Below the pieces are notes generated by a model. It saw only the letters and a list, made by a program, of their open reading frames with translations. It was not told the origin of the DNA and made no database searches. From Ligula intestinalis (Eukaryota; Platyhelminthes; Cestoda; Diphyllobothriidea; Diphyllobothriidae): a DNA stretch of 64,000 nucleotides. The stretch covers positions 41,502,787-41,566,786 of the forward strand of contig JAYGXS010000001.1 of NCBI GenBank assembly GCA_036362985.1. Reading direction: 5' to 3'. Both the position numbers and the translations under genes were made by a program. Shown here one piece after another: positions 1-11,500 of the stretch (position 1 is its first letter; every line of letters starts with the position of its first letter).

Positions 1-299
1 GACAATCTACAATAATGCGGGTCTATTCGGCCACATGCGCCTGCATGAAAATCCGCGGTGAAACAGCTCAAACCGTACTCCAAGACCACACCTTGCCCAA
101 CCAGCTCATACACTTTATCCGAACTCACCTCACAACACTCAATGTGTGGACAGGGCATGCAGAATTAATGTTCCTAGCGCAAGCGGGAACCTGACCAAGT
201 TGTGTCTGACATATGTAGATGGACTATTACAGTTCTGGTGGATGAACACGCATGGATCTGTTACGGGACTCCCTCGTTCCAATCTAACCCGACAAGACA

Positions 300-462
300 A
301 CGAGTACGTGGATCAATGAATTAGAAAGTTGTACTTCCAATCAACAAGTCGCGGGTTCGAGTCTCCGGTGGAGCACTATCTGAGGCTGGTTATGACTGGC
401 TGATGACGGCTAATAAGTCAGAAATGGCTGTTATAGTCTCCCTAGTCTTTGTGGCAATGTTC
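300..462 (+). repeat. tRNA-derived SINE copy
   Basis: This copy has a box-A-like stretch at about 308-324, a box-B motif (GGTTCGAGTCT) at 354-364, and a family-specific tail ending around CTCCCTAGTCTTTG. The same head and tail recur at 1.1-1.4 kb, 7.9-8.6 kb and 57.7 kb. Box A and box B spacing is that of an RNA polymerase III promoter in a tRNA-derived SINE. The end of the copy is judged only by loss of similarity to the others. Confidence 0.65.
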
Positions 463-1029
463 TTCAGCCTACTACAGCCCTGTTAGTCCCCGTATCCAAT
501 CACAACACTGGATGGGTGAAAGGTCCGGACAGATAACTGGCACACGAGGGAGGAAAGAGAGGGATGGAGGCCAATTTGAGGAAAACCATTCCCACAGCAT
601 AACTTGTGTTCCTCACTAGAATACATGCAAGGTGTTAGTATCTGTCACGACGTTCTGCCCTGAAAGGCTGCCAGCTGACTGGATAACTCGATCGTTGCGG
701 TCAGTGCTGTGCATTTACTTAGGCTGATAATTAGGCTCATTGCTTTCCCTTACCACGGTCTCTATGACATGAGATTTACGCCACCTTGCTTCTGTGAAAA
801 CCTAGAAAACTGTGCAGGGGAACCACGTCGTGCTAAGCACGCATAGACGGGCCATTTAGGTTTGTTACACACTACAGACGAGTTTGCCTCCGATGGTCTT
901 GCAATGGGCCCAGGTAAGTGAAAAGAGGAGAATTCGGTAATTTGTACAGAGTTCTGCCTCAGTATGAAAGTATTCACACAATAAGGCACACGATGGTTGA
1001 ACTGCTAGAATTGTTCTGACAGTTCATGT
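463..1029. other. no gene recognised
   Basis: Intergenic sequence between two SINE copies. The short open frames on both strands are not like any protein family I recognise and are best read as chance. Confidence 0.6.
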
Positions 1030-1445
1030 TGTCACTCGTTGATGAACGTTCAACTGACCGCCTACAAAATTCATCTGTCCCGCTCTACCTTGGGCCCTGA
1101 CAGATGCCCTGACAGCCGTAAAAGCTGGTAGTATAGGCATATATTATTGCTGGCAAAGACAATGGAGACTGTAATGGCTATTTCTGGTTCATTAGCCGTC
1201 GTCAGTCAGTCATAACCAGACCCAATTGGTACCCCACCCGAGCCTCGAACTCGCAATCCTTTTGATCAGAGTCAATTCCCCTAATCCTTGAGCCACGAGT
1301 TCGTTGTCTCGCTGGTTTAGGTCAGGGGATATTAACAGTCGTTGATGAACGTTCACTTGACCGCCAACGGAACTCATCTGTCTGTCTGGCTAGTAAGCCA
1401 GAAATGCCATTCCAGTCTCCCTTGTCTTTGCCGGCAACACTATCA
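1030..1445. repeat. SINE mosaic with flanking direct repeats
   Basis: A near-complete minus-strand SINE copy occupies about 1135-1310, with box B at 1242-1254 and box A at 1281-1297. A plus-strand 3' fragment of the same family follows at about 1388-1442. Segments 1038-1078 and 1339-1383 are near-identical direct repeats beginning GTTGATGAACGTTCA, so the block looks like a nested or duplicated insertion rather than a single event. Confidence 0.6.
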
Positions 1446-2794
1446 GTCTGTGTTTTGTCTTAAGTCTTGCTATAGGCATTTGAAGGCTAACAGGAGCGTC
1501 AACAAATGACAGTGTCCGTTCTGGTCATCCCTTCACGGGGAATCCTATTTCGGGAAGATGTTCAGTAAACTAAGGAATACGCACACAATGTGACTACTGA
1601 TGCTTTCAAACGTACCGCAAAATAAGCATACCAAAACATTAGGCTGTATTCATGGAAGAAAAAACTCCCCGTACCTTACGATATTGGTTACAACAATGCG
1701 CGTTCAAATCATGCTCTTTAGGGTCGCATTTGACTCAAAAGAGCACTCAGGTTTTACCTACTGCCTTCCTCGCACTGACTGCAGTTGCAATTATAAAGCG
1801 CGAACCGGACAAAAATAGGATCACGGTTGGGTGAAAACACAGGTCAGTTCGATTACGAGATTCTCCACGGCTAGCAACTAATTGCTATCCGGAGCGAAAC
1901 CTCACCAAAGACTGCCCTGCCGATTCGACGGCCAGACGAATAGTGTGTACGTTATTTGAAGAGAGGGACCAAATGGAGCATCGCTAAACAAATGCTTCTG
2001 ACGTGTGTCACAATGCAGAGTGCCGCATAGTCAAGCAGAGGACCTCAATCCAACCCCAATTTCGGGATCACTATCCACAATACCACGACACCAGGCTACT
2101 AAATTCTACAACAATTCAAACTGCTGACCTTGCTAATAATTTAATAACCCCGAGAACTGGTACGAAAGAAAACGGAAAAATACTTTCTTCAGCTGCTTAA
2201 CTTTCATTTTTAAAGAGTTAGGCTTTATTTGATTAATATTGTAAAGTATTTTTGTCCGACACCTCCAAATTTAAAATATCAATTTTGTTGAACAGCTTAC
2301 ATGGGGTTCACAGTAGTATCTTTAGTTAAAATCCAAGAAAAATGCTCCTTGTATGAAATGCCATCGGAAGTTTTGCATTAAACGCCTCAATTTATTTAAA
2401 ATTTCATAAGCAGTTAAGAGAACAGCGTACCATTGTAAATTTCACACGGAACTCATTTGATTCTCAACAAGGTTAAAGAAGCGGTATTTTCAAACACTCG
2501 CATTAAAAACCATTATGTCATGAACGTTTTAATACTGCTTCTGTCAAACGAACTTGCAGCAGATTGCATGGACGAAAGTAACTTCATCTTAAATGTGACA
2601 GAGTCTTTTAAGAAAGAAACTTCCGAAGGGCGTTTTATTATTTCCACCTTGTCATAGTCAACCAGTGAGACTTCGTAAAGCGATCTTTTCCCAAAAATTC
2701 TCGATTATTAGTGTGTATGTACGATAACGTTTCCGATAATGCATGCACAGAGTTGGAGTAATAGTGCTGAAAATTCAACTCCCGGATGGTAAAT
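1446..2794. other. no gene recognised
   Basis: AT-rich intergenic DNA. I see no splice-bordered open frame, RNA gene or repeat that I can name. Confidence 0.6.
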
Positions 2795-2998
2795 CAGAAG
2801 AAAGAGGAGCGTTTACCGGGAGAGGTTTATTATAAGCCTGACGTATCGGGTAGTTTACTCATATACGCATCGTCAGAGAATGGATACTCGTCTTTATGTC
2901 GCCCTTTCCTGTGTGTGCCTGTTCTACCAATCAGGTTTGAGTCACTATGTGTGTCCGTAGCCGCGTCTCCTCGTCCGTCTGTCTCGTACTACAGTTAA
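2795..2998 (-). repeat. solo 3' tail of a Penelope-like element
   Basis: The segment starting AAGAAAGAGGAGCGTTTACC shares a long, diverged match with 41505-41745. There the same sequence lies directly downstream, on the minus strand, of a decoded Penelope-like endonuclease remnant. A third, shorter match is at 43789-43850. No endonuclease coding remains here, so it is read as a tail-only insertion. Orientation is inferred from the 41.5 kb copy. Confidence 0.5.
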
Positions 2999-4829
2999 AT
3001 TTTATCCACAATTGACCAGGACTTACCGTGCTACTGAGGTCTCTTAATTTCTGCATGCCAGCAAAGAGCAAATGTTAACTCTCGTTTAGGAGAGACAGTA
3101 TGAGTGCATGTGGGTTGGTTGGAGAACGCAAGTTACCCGCAAGACGAACTTTGGCACGCGCGTGAGTCGGAGTATTTGAGAACTCAGCGGCAACGCTTTA
3201 AGGCTCGTTTGACACCTGGATCTGTTGGCGTCACGCCTTGAGCTGATGCCGAAACGTCTGCTATTCTACGTTCCAAGACGTCTGGCATAGATTGGTAATG
3301 TGTCACTGCTAAGCGATGTCAGTCACTATCACACTCTAAAAGGAGGCACCCTTGGGCAAGATTTTCTGAGATAATTTAGCAAACGTTAGGCACCCCAATT
3401 TACAGCCTGCTACCGTTCTTGTTAGAGTGCCGTCGTTATATGGGACCACGAGGAAAGCGAAGAGACATTATTTTTCCTTCGTTTTTCTCCAATGAACTAA
3501 ATACGCGATCGTGGAGCAAATCTTTCGGAAAAAACGTTCTCACGCCTAGTCCGAAGGTCGATATAAAGATTAGAACTGAAGTCCATCAGCTAGTACTGAC
3601 TAACTACGTAATATTCACATACGGTAACGAGACAGTCGGTAGTAGAACCTACGTAATTATGTACCATCCTGACAGCACGATTACCAGCTAAAATCCCAGA
3701 CCTGTGTGTTCCATAGGGCTTAGCTGTTAGTGGTTCGACTCAGCTAGCAATTTTTTACAGATGAGCAGAATCGCAGATGTTTTTAACCCTAATTACTTGA
3801 AATTTTCAGGTGTCTACAGGAAGGAAATGACACGAATGTCAATTCTGCTTTATAGCTCCCTGCAGACAGTGAGCAGGGGTGTTCTTTTCTTCAGCGATCT
3901 TCGCACCAATGGCTTCATATACCTGAAAGCGTAATGCGTGAGACTTAGCATGGCTCGTGCTTTGAGATAGGAGACATAAATTACCAGTGCAAATGCCCTC
4001 AAATAGTTCTGACAAGTAAATATTTACGGATTCATCACGAAGAGTGAAATTTCAAGCTAACTGCTGTTTTAAACGAATCACAATTTCTCTATATTCAGAT
4101 AACCATTTTAGACAATCATCCACATCAGAATCCTCAGATGTTTTTCTGAATCGACCCTACTTTCCTTTTTATCAACTGGGTTGCTCTTTGAGCTATGATC
4201 GATTTTATAAAATTTTCACCTTGAGCCGGAATCCGGTGGCAACGACTGCTTGTTGCAAGCTAGCCTTTTCCTTTTGTCAAAGTCCGCCAAAGTCTCCACT
4301 AGGTAGATTACCTATTCCTGGGAAGTAAGCATCAGAGTGCTGCAAACGGAGACGGTAGCATAATTATAATGACAGCACGAGTATTAGCTTAAAGTCCAGA
4401 CACGCGTGTTTCACTGATTTGATGTCGCTGCGTGACGCACAGCCACAGCACTGACGTGCAGAACGCCTCGTAGGTATGAGAGAAGCAGAAAAACAAAATT
4501 TGTCAAGGATGTTCACTGCTAGTTTTGGTTACTGCAACCAAGCTAATATGCAGGAGCATATTAAACAATCTACTGGGGAACACTAAAGTTGACGTTCTTG
4601 GAGTGCGAATAATTGCTATCTCTTTCAAACAGAGCGTCATTTCAAAAAGTAGCAACATGGAATGTCAACGGTATCACACCATCAATAATCTATTTGCAAT
4701 AATTGCTCAAATGACACACGACGGTAAACAATAATTTTGTGGTGGCATGTGCAATACAGGAGGAGGAGGAGCAGGAGAGTGGACAGTAGTCATGTTTTTG
4801 CAAAAATTCCTGCTTCTTCGGTTTGAGCA
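2999..4829. other. no gene recognised (3' flank of the FAAH-like gene)
   Basis: This lies downstream of the minus-strand FAAH-like gene. The 90-codon and 94-codon open frames near 3.4-3.7 and 4.0-4.3 kb resemble no known family and have no supporting signals. No clear AATAAA-type polyadenylation signal was found close to the FAAH stop. Confidence 0.5.
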
Positions 4830-6704
4830 TCAGTGTCTCCTATTTTCCAACTGCGTCATTATATGAAGAATCAGGTCGTCTGTCCAAGGTTTTCCGACAA
4901 CTTGTACTGCAAGAGGTAGACCTTCGGAGGTATTCTGCTGTCGAAGCAGTTGCCCAAAGAGAGAGGATGAGGGCTCCTTAGCGGCCAGATCAGCAGTCGC
5001 TTCAACGTCGGATTTTGTTACATTGCCTAGGGGTAGCACACCAGCAGGCAAGTCGAGGAGATTAAAGATAAGACTGTATCCCATGTTCATGAAATAAAGC
5101 GCAGCCGTGGAGGAGGTTAAGAGGGCTGGAGAGGGTGCCGCTGGTCCAATAAGCAAGTCAAGTTCTTCTTCTTCCCACAGCTTTTCGAATTTCTCTCGGT
5201 ACTGACGAACGCGGTTTTCCAATTCTCCCGCTGGAAGTTCATTCTTCCAAACACTCAGCAACTTCTGTGTGCGTGCACAAGAGGTCCCTTGTTGAAGTGT
5301 GAGCAGCCAGCCAAGAACAGATCTGGCACAATAGGGCATGGCAGCAAGACCACACCTGAATATATCTGCCATGGAGAGAGCGTCACCCATGTTCTGTTTG
5401 ACAATAAGTCTCCAGTAGGAATCGTCGGCGGCAAGGTAGCTCAGTGTGAGAAGGAGGGGTTCATCGGGTTTAGGGAGCTGTACTTCGACTACAGTGTGGC
5501 CCAGACTCTGAAGAATGGATTTCACCTCTGCCAGACAGTTATCAACTGAGGGCACACAAGGAATAAGTTCTGGAAGTGAGGTGTAGAATCCAATAGTCAG
5601 TTTCTTTGAAGAGCTTAGCGGGGTAAAGGGGCACAAGGGAAGAGCCGGATCAGTTTTAAGAACAGCGGCAGAGCACAGGGACTCCATAACATTTGTAATA
5701 CTGGCTACGTCCATAGCCAGGGGGCTGACCACCGGGGAGAGGAAGAAAGGAGGACGGACAGACATTTGAACATCATCATAGCTTAGACGATTTGAAGTGG
5801 GTTTGAAGCCAACAACTCCACAAAACGCTGCAGAAATCCGCACGTCTCCGAAGGTGTCTACTCCGAAACCAAGCACAGAGGCGTTCCCAAGAAGCAAGAT
5901 AGCTTCAGCACCAGCCGAACCTCCGATGGCACGATCCGGATGAGTTGGATGTTTGCAAGTGCCATAGAGTTTGCTTGATGTGAGAAGTTGGCAGGGCAGA
6001 GGAGATATGTTTGAGAGTAAGATCGGCACGGCGCCAGCCTCTTTCAGGGCTGCAACAATTTTAGAATCACAAGCTGCATTATGCTTTGCCCGAAATACGA
6101 GCGACCCTGTACAGTCCTCGCCTTTGATAGGAATACAATTGACAAGACTCACAGGAATGCCGTGGAGAGGGCTTTTAGGTGGAGCGCCTTTTGATAGTTC
6201 CTGATCAGCCAAAATAGCAGTGACGTCGGCATCAAAGACGATTTCAGAGATGCACCCGGTTTCCGCCCCTAGAAGTTGTAGTGCATGCACCTGGAAGGCT
6301 TCTACAACATCAAGAGTGGTGAGATCACGCTTCTCAATAATGTGATGACGGAGTTGATCCACGCGAAGACCGATGACCTTATCAACGTTCTGCATTGGTG
6401 TCTGAAGGCCTAATAGCTTTGATGACATGTTTTGCTGAGCCTCGGTAAGTCTTTTCAATTTATTGTTTAATTTTTTGGAAGGTCCACGGACTCGGTAGAG
6501 AGTTAGACAAAGACGAGAGGTGATCCACAAGGGGCAACCAATACGAAAAATGAAACTGCGCTGGGCCATTGCAAGATAGTACGCAGCAGGGTTTAAAACG
6601 AGGCGGACGAAATAAACGGCAAGATCAAGTGAAAGACAGACATAGAGGAAACTTGCAAAATCAAACACCTTTGCCAGGCGGCAGAAACAGGACCCGACGC
6701 CCAT
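4830..6704 (-). CDS. fatty acid amide hydrolase-like protein, catalytic residues replaced
   Basis: A 624-residue frame with the full layout of FAAH, the membrane-bound amidase-signature enzyme that hydrolyses fatty acid amides such as anandamide. Residues about 14-37 are hydrophobic, like the FAAH N-terminal membrane anchor. The amidase core runs from about 110 to 620. The landmarks are present: PLHGIPVSLVNC (179-190), GGSAGAEA (261-268), GVDTFGDVR (281-289), GFKPTSNRLS (299-308) and a C-terminal GLPLAVQVVGKPW. In active FAAH these sites carry the Ser-cisSer-Lys triad. Here only the cis-Ser position remains (Ser263); the Lys is Val188 (codon GTC) and the nucleophile Ser is Asp287 (codon GAC). 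Family length is close to 580, so nothing is missing. It has no introns, unlike the oxidase gene in this window. The ATG is the first after an in-frame TGA about 25 bases upstream. Family membership is confident; loss of amidase activity is inferred. Confidence 0.9.
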   Translation of the reverse strand: MGVGSCFCRLAKVFDFASFLYVCLSLDLAVYFVRLVLNPAAYYLAMAQRSFIFRIGCPLWITSRLCLTLYRVRGPSKKLNNKLKRLTEAQQNMSSKLLGLQTPMQNVDKVIGLRVDQLRHHIIEKRDLTTLDVVEAFQVHALQLLGAETGCISEIVFDADVTAILADQELSKGAPPKSPLHGIPVSLVNCIPIKGEDCTGSLVFRAKHNAACDSKIVAALKEAGAVPILLSNISPLPCQLLTSSKLYGTCKHPTHPDRAIGGSAGAEAILLLGNASVLGFGVDTFGDVRISAAFCGVVGFKPTSNRLSYDDVQMSVRPPFFLSPVVSPLAMDVASITNVMESLCSAAVLKTDPALPLCPFTPLSSSKKLTIGFYTSLPELIPCVPSVDNCLAEVKSILQSLGHTVVEVQLPKPDEPLLLTLSYLAADDSYWRLIVKQNMGDALSMADIFRCGLAAMPYCARSVLGWLLTLQQGTSCARTQKLLSVWKNELPAGELENRVRQYREKFEKLWEEEELDLLIGPAAPSPALLTSSTAALYFMNMGYSLIFNLLDLPAGVLPLGNVTKSDVEATADLAAKEPSSSLFGQLLRQQNTSEGLPLAVQVVGKPWTDDLILHIMTQLENRRH

Positions 6705-6707
6705 CTT

Positions 6708-6735
6708 CTGAAATGAAACGCAAAATCAAATAATG
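6708..6735 (-). promoter_or_regulatory. 3' splice acceptor just upstream of the FAAH-like ATG
   Basis: Reading the minus strand, a T-rich tract ending TTTCATTTCAG stops at 6708, leaving only AAG before the start codon. This is a good acceptor. It implies either a 5' UTR intron or addition of a spliced leader, a process known in flatworms. No donor could be chosen with confidence upstream. Confidence 0.5.
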
Positions 6736-7920
6736 TGATTATAAATGGTCACGATTGAACATCAATCTGTTTTACAGAACAAACTACCAAAAAGGGGAAT
6801 CAACGAAGCGAGAATAGCTCTAAATTTAGCACAGGAAATCTTGCATAAATGAAAAAAAGTTGGAGATAGGACAATATGCTACCGTTGTTGGATATAAAAC
6901 AGCATCAAAGGAATATCACATAAATTATATGCAAGCACTCAGTGTCCTCCATCTATAAAAAACCCTGACTTGCGTAAATAAGAAAGCAACTTAAAGAATA
7001 GCCTTGTTCATGAACTGTCGCAATGGAGGAGCTTAAAACTCAAGTCGTAAAGAAAATGGACCTCGGAGGAAGAGTAAAATGTTTACTGTCGAAACCGAAA
7101 CACCAAAACGGACCCAGTGCATGCGAGATGAGAACTTAGCTAGCAGTTATGTGTCCACACGACAGTTTTACTGTTGCATCCGATGATGTCCACCGCGTGC
7201 TGCAGCGGGTTGAAAGCAAACACGCGTGAGTTGCTTTTACGTCATAGCAGACACCTGCCGCATCTACTACACTCTCTCGTGCCTCACATGTCCCCATCCG
7301 GTGTCATAATGGCGTCAAGATGACCGAGGTGGGCGCAGGTGAGACACACTGCACGATCCTGCTGTGCAACGATCAAGCAGGAATCAAACGCAGATGGATA
7401 ATGTGGTTTGAGCCAACACAAGGGCTTGCTGCTCAATGGGTAGCACTTGTTCTGGGAGCGCAGCACCAATAAACCCTACCGTACCCTGATCTAGCTCCGC
7501 GTTGGTCCAGCGCACTTTCCACGCGGCCCATGTAGGGACAAATGCTTTCACATACGGTCAACACGACACACATAACACGAAGTTTAAATTTCATTGAGTA
7601 CATTTTTCCGCAAACCTATAAGAGTTCACAAAATTTGCTCAGGATCCCAAATTCCACCGGCCAAATGCGCAAAAGTTTCAGCAAAGTGCAAAATACATGC
7701 TACATTGGTTTATGCAATGCTATCGGTAAAATTTCACAGTTAAAGAGCAAGTGATAAAGATAGGAGTCAAGGTATTCTGCGGCTGTTTATAAATGTCGTC
7801 TGTAGTTTCGTAGCATGGATATCTAGTGAAGAATACAGAGGAAGCTTATTTTATTAAGAAACTCGATTAGGCAACAGCAAGTTCATAATTATAGTAAAGG
7901 TTCAGTTAAAAACATTCAAT
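6736..7920. other. no gene recognised; 5' flank of the FAAH-like gene
   Basis: This would hold the promoter of the FAAH-like gene. About 7140-7540 is richer in G+C than its surroundings and lacks obvious coding structure; it may be a promoter region or an unnamed repeat. No TATA box or donor site stands out. Confidence 0.4.
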
Positions 7921-8131
7921 AAAAGGGAGACCGGAATGGCCATTTCTGACTTATTAGCAGTCATCAGTCAGCCATACCCAATCTCGAAGGTTGGCACCCC
8001 CGAGATTTGAATCCGGGACCTTCGGTAATTGTGTTTAAGAGACTACCTCTAGTCCACGGGTCCCCTGCTTTGTCGGTTGTGATCGGGAATATGATGAATG
8101 AATGCAAGTGTTTCACTGATCTAGTCAAGGA
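7921..8131 (-). repeat. tRNA-derived SINE copy, inverted relative to its neighbour
   Basis: Read on the minus strand this copy contains a box-B-like GGTCCCGGATTCAAATC segment followed by the family tail (GACTGCTAATAAGTCAG and GGTCTCCC). It also includes a 5' extension with CTTGACTAGATC and GTGAAACAC that is shared with the plus-strand copy beginning at 8133. The two copies meet head to head near 8131. Confidence 0.65.
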
Positions 8132-8132
8132 T

Positions 8133-8571
8133 TCACTACATCATACCAACTTAGTCACTATGCGACGGTCATTGAGGGTTTGCGTTGCAAGCTCCTTGGC
8201 AAAGCGGAACTTAATTGTTCCTTGACTAGATCGGTGAAACACCTGCATTCATTCATCGTATTCCCGATCACAACCGACAAAGCATGGGACCCGTGGACTA
8301 TAGGTAGTGTCCTGAACACAATTACCGAAGGTCCCGGGTTCAACTCTCGGAGGTGCCAACCCTCGAGATTGGGTATGACTGGCTGATGACTGCTAATAAA
8401 CCAAAAATGGCCATTTCGGTCTCCCTTTGCTTTGTCGGATCCATTTCATCATATCAATTTAGTCACTATGTGACGGTCATTAAGGGTTTTCGTTGCGAGC
8501 TCCTTGGCAAAGCGGAACTTAATTGTTCCTTGACTAGATCGGTGAAACACCTGCCTTCATTCATTAAATAA
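8133..8571 (+). repeat. tandem 1.4-unit copy of the extended SINE
   Basis: The unit begins near the TAGTCACTATGCGACGGTCA motif (8153), runs through CTTGACTAGATCGG, box B (GGTCCCGGGTTCAA, about 8330) and the tail, and ends about 8449. At 8462 the start of the unit recurs (TAGTCACTATGTGACGGTCA) and continues to about 8563. The repeat period is about 309 bases. The short open frames across this block are by-products of the repeat. Confidence 0.65.
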
Positions 8572-11500
8572 AAGAACAAAATGCGGCAACATGCAGTGCC
8601 ATGTGCAACTCAAGAGAAGGAGGATGAATGGAGAAAGTCAGTTTTTCCAAATGAGCTAATTTGTTTCCATATGCCACATGATCTGAGTTGTATCTGCACT
8701 TAAGTATGTATTAATAGCATAAGTACATATAAAAACTCGCTTTTGGTGCATTTTGTTGAATGGTATTACTTATTTCTTTGTTTTTCAGATTTTGAACAGT
8801 CTGCTTTTCATTGCTTGGGTCGCATGCAAGAAGTCAGATTGCCGCTATATTCATTGGCTTCCTGCATTACTTAAATCTGCTCCCTGAGCAGTATTTATGC
8901 TCCGAGGTGGCAAAACTGTTGGAAGATGTTCGCAAAATCTCGACATTTGGAGTATTTTTCACTACCTTATAGGCCATCTTTCAAAAATGAACCACCTTGA
9001 TAAAGCCTATGCAAAAAATGTCCTTACGGCAGTGCATCTTGCATGGGAGAAAGTTAAAAAGTTGTCTTAACATAATTGATGTAGTGGTAGCGTTTTATTT
9101 AAACAGTATCCAAGGAATATTCAATACTTTTTTGTGGTTAATAAGCATTTTCATGCCTATCAATAATTGGTGCTACATAGAAGTTGTTTTGAAAGACAAA
9201 TGAATGTCAGTTTAACAATGAGGAGTTAAGTTAGTCATCAATAAGTGTAAACGCTACCAAGGATGAGATGCAGTATTGATTAAATAGAATTAGTTGACTT
9301 GCTTTAATTTTCACGATGGTGCATGGTTTCGTTTTCCCACATAAGTAACTAGCGTTGTAAAGGTGTCTTAAACCGTCAGCCTAGGTAGATAATGTAAGAA
9401 AGGGGTGCAGAATTTGGGGCAAAAATCTTATTTTAAACTTGTTCGCCCTTTTTCTAGTAGACAAAGTACCGAAATGACGAAAGAAGGATTGCATTTATTT
9501 AGGATGGTTTGCTACTGCTTTTCAAATGCTTTTAAGGAAATGATACTTTTTCGATATCTTTATCGGACAAATATAGGTCAAATTATAAAGTATCGTTTAG
9601 TTTTTGCACAGTGTCATACACTGTAAAATCTAGAAAACAGAGGAACACATTTAAGGGATGTTATTGAGAAGGTTAAAAGTAAAATGACTGAATGTGTTTG
9701 GTAACCAGGACAGTTTAAATTAACAAGACTACGAAATTATGACAGTTTAAGCGACCAAACCATGAAGTTTATTTCCACGCTGGCGTTAGGTGGTTTTATT
9801 AACTATAAGGTCCTTAATAGGACGGCCTTATGGACATATTTATCTTCATATAAAAGTACATAGTAAGCTGCTTATTCATTAGATATAAAGTAATAAAAAA
9901 GCTTCCCAGTAAAAAGGCAGAAATTATGAGGAAAAACATATAGATCATTTCATTAAGTGTTTAATATCTAATGGTAAAGCTGATCTATATCAACTATGGC
10001 AGTACAATACAAAAACCTTGAAAAAAAGGCAAGTAAAATCTTAAGAAAGTGAAAAATATCTTTTGTATACTAATTTTATTGTACAGAAAAACCAAACGAT
10101 CACAATAAAACCCAAGATTGCCTTTTGAACTTGGACAATTCCAATCACTAAGCACCAGTTTCACGCTGATAGGGTGTTTTGCGAAGCTATTTTGAAACTG
10201 ATGGTAGAGGTTCATAAGAATCAATGTTAATATAATTCGGTCATGGATGTATCTTATTAATTTAAGTACCCGTTCTTGTTCTAAAAACGTTGACCAAACA
10301 ATCAAATTTTACTAAAATACCCACATGAGCTATTATAATTCTTTTGATAAGTAGGTGCACCCCCAACTGAAAACGTAATAATGGGAATAAGGATTATCAA
10401 TTTTAGGCATGTTAATCCTTGTGCGTTTTGTCTTTTTGCCAAGTTCATTCAGCAGACTACATTCTGAAGTTATTTTGTTGGGCGAAGATCTACGGAGAGG
10501 TCTACGCTGCCCTGCATCTGGTTGATTTTTCTAAAGGTATGCTAAACTTAGTTTTTTCTCTTGCACTTGAAACAAGTAAAAACAATTTTAGGACAGGGGT
10601 TTTACCACGAAGACCATACAAATTATTGTTTCGGGCACAAAACTAATAAAAAGGAGTTTATTTTTAGAAAATCCCTCAACCTCAAACTCAGTGAGATCCA
10701 CTATCAGCAATCACCGCACATAAGGATGCTAATTTTTCTGTTTATGCTCAAAATGATATGCTAGTGATTGCATCTTCTAACGTGAAACATTGCGAACATT
10801 TTAATTCACCAGAAAATTTAAGCAAATTTTTTTTAAAACAAAATTTATGCTTGAATTTTCTGCTAAAGGAGCTACATGAATGAAAGTTATCGTAAGGTTT
10901 CACGTTGAATTGCAAAATTTTTTCTAAGATATCAGCAGAATTTTTACGTTGTCCAAGATCCTATTAATTACTAGGATTTTGAAGGATGTGAAAATTTTGC
11001 TGATATCTTACAAAAAGCTTTAGCAATGCAACGAGTCACAGCAAACTTGGTTTTCTTTCAGGCTCCAGGTACTTGAAAAGGATAAAAAATGTATAAAAAG
11101 TATTTAAAAAGTCACTATACCTGAACGTTTTAGCTAAGTCAGGATTAAGCACGGAAAACAAGTTAAAATCTTACATGAAACACAAATTTTGAAATTATTG
11201 TTTATGTCGAGAGAAATTATCTCTCTCATCAGCAAAAGTATACTGAAATATTTACTTGGATTTTTAAATATTCCTTGAGTTCGTTCTTTATTATTTTGGT
11301 ATTTTGATAAATGCGTGTGCATGGATTCTAACTGGGTCCGTGGTTATTCATTTAATGTTGACAGCTCTGGAGAAAACGTTATAACAAGACGATTTCGCCA
11401 ATTTGCACCCCCTGTCATAACACTTTAGCTGCTGAACACATGCCAGCTTGCACAAGATTTGCGCAAGGCGAGTTTGGCGTTGCTCGCAAGCATGGTAACA

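Noticed and set aside
8007..8386. Short open frames on both strands encoding similar peptides
   Set aside because: They are translations of the inverted SINE copies. The same peptides appear on both strands because the repeat itself is inverted.
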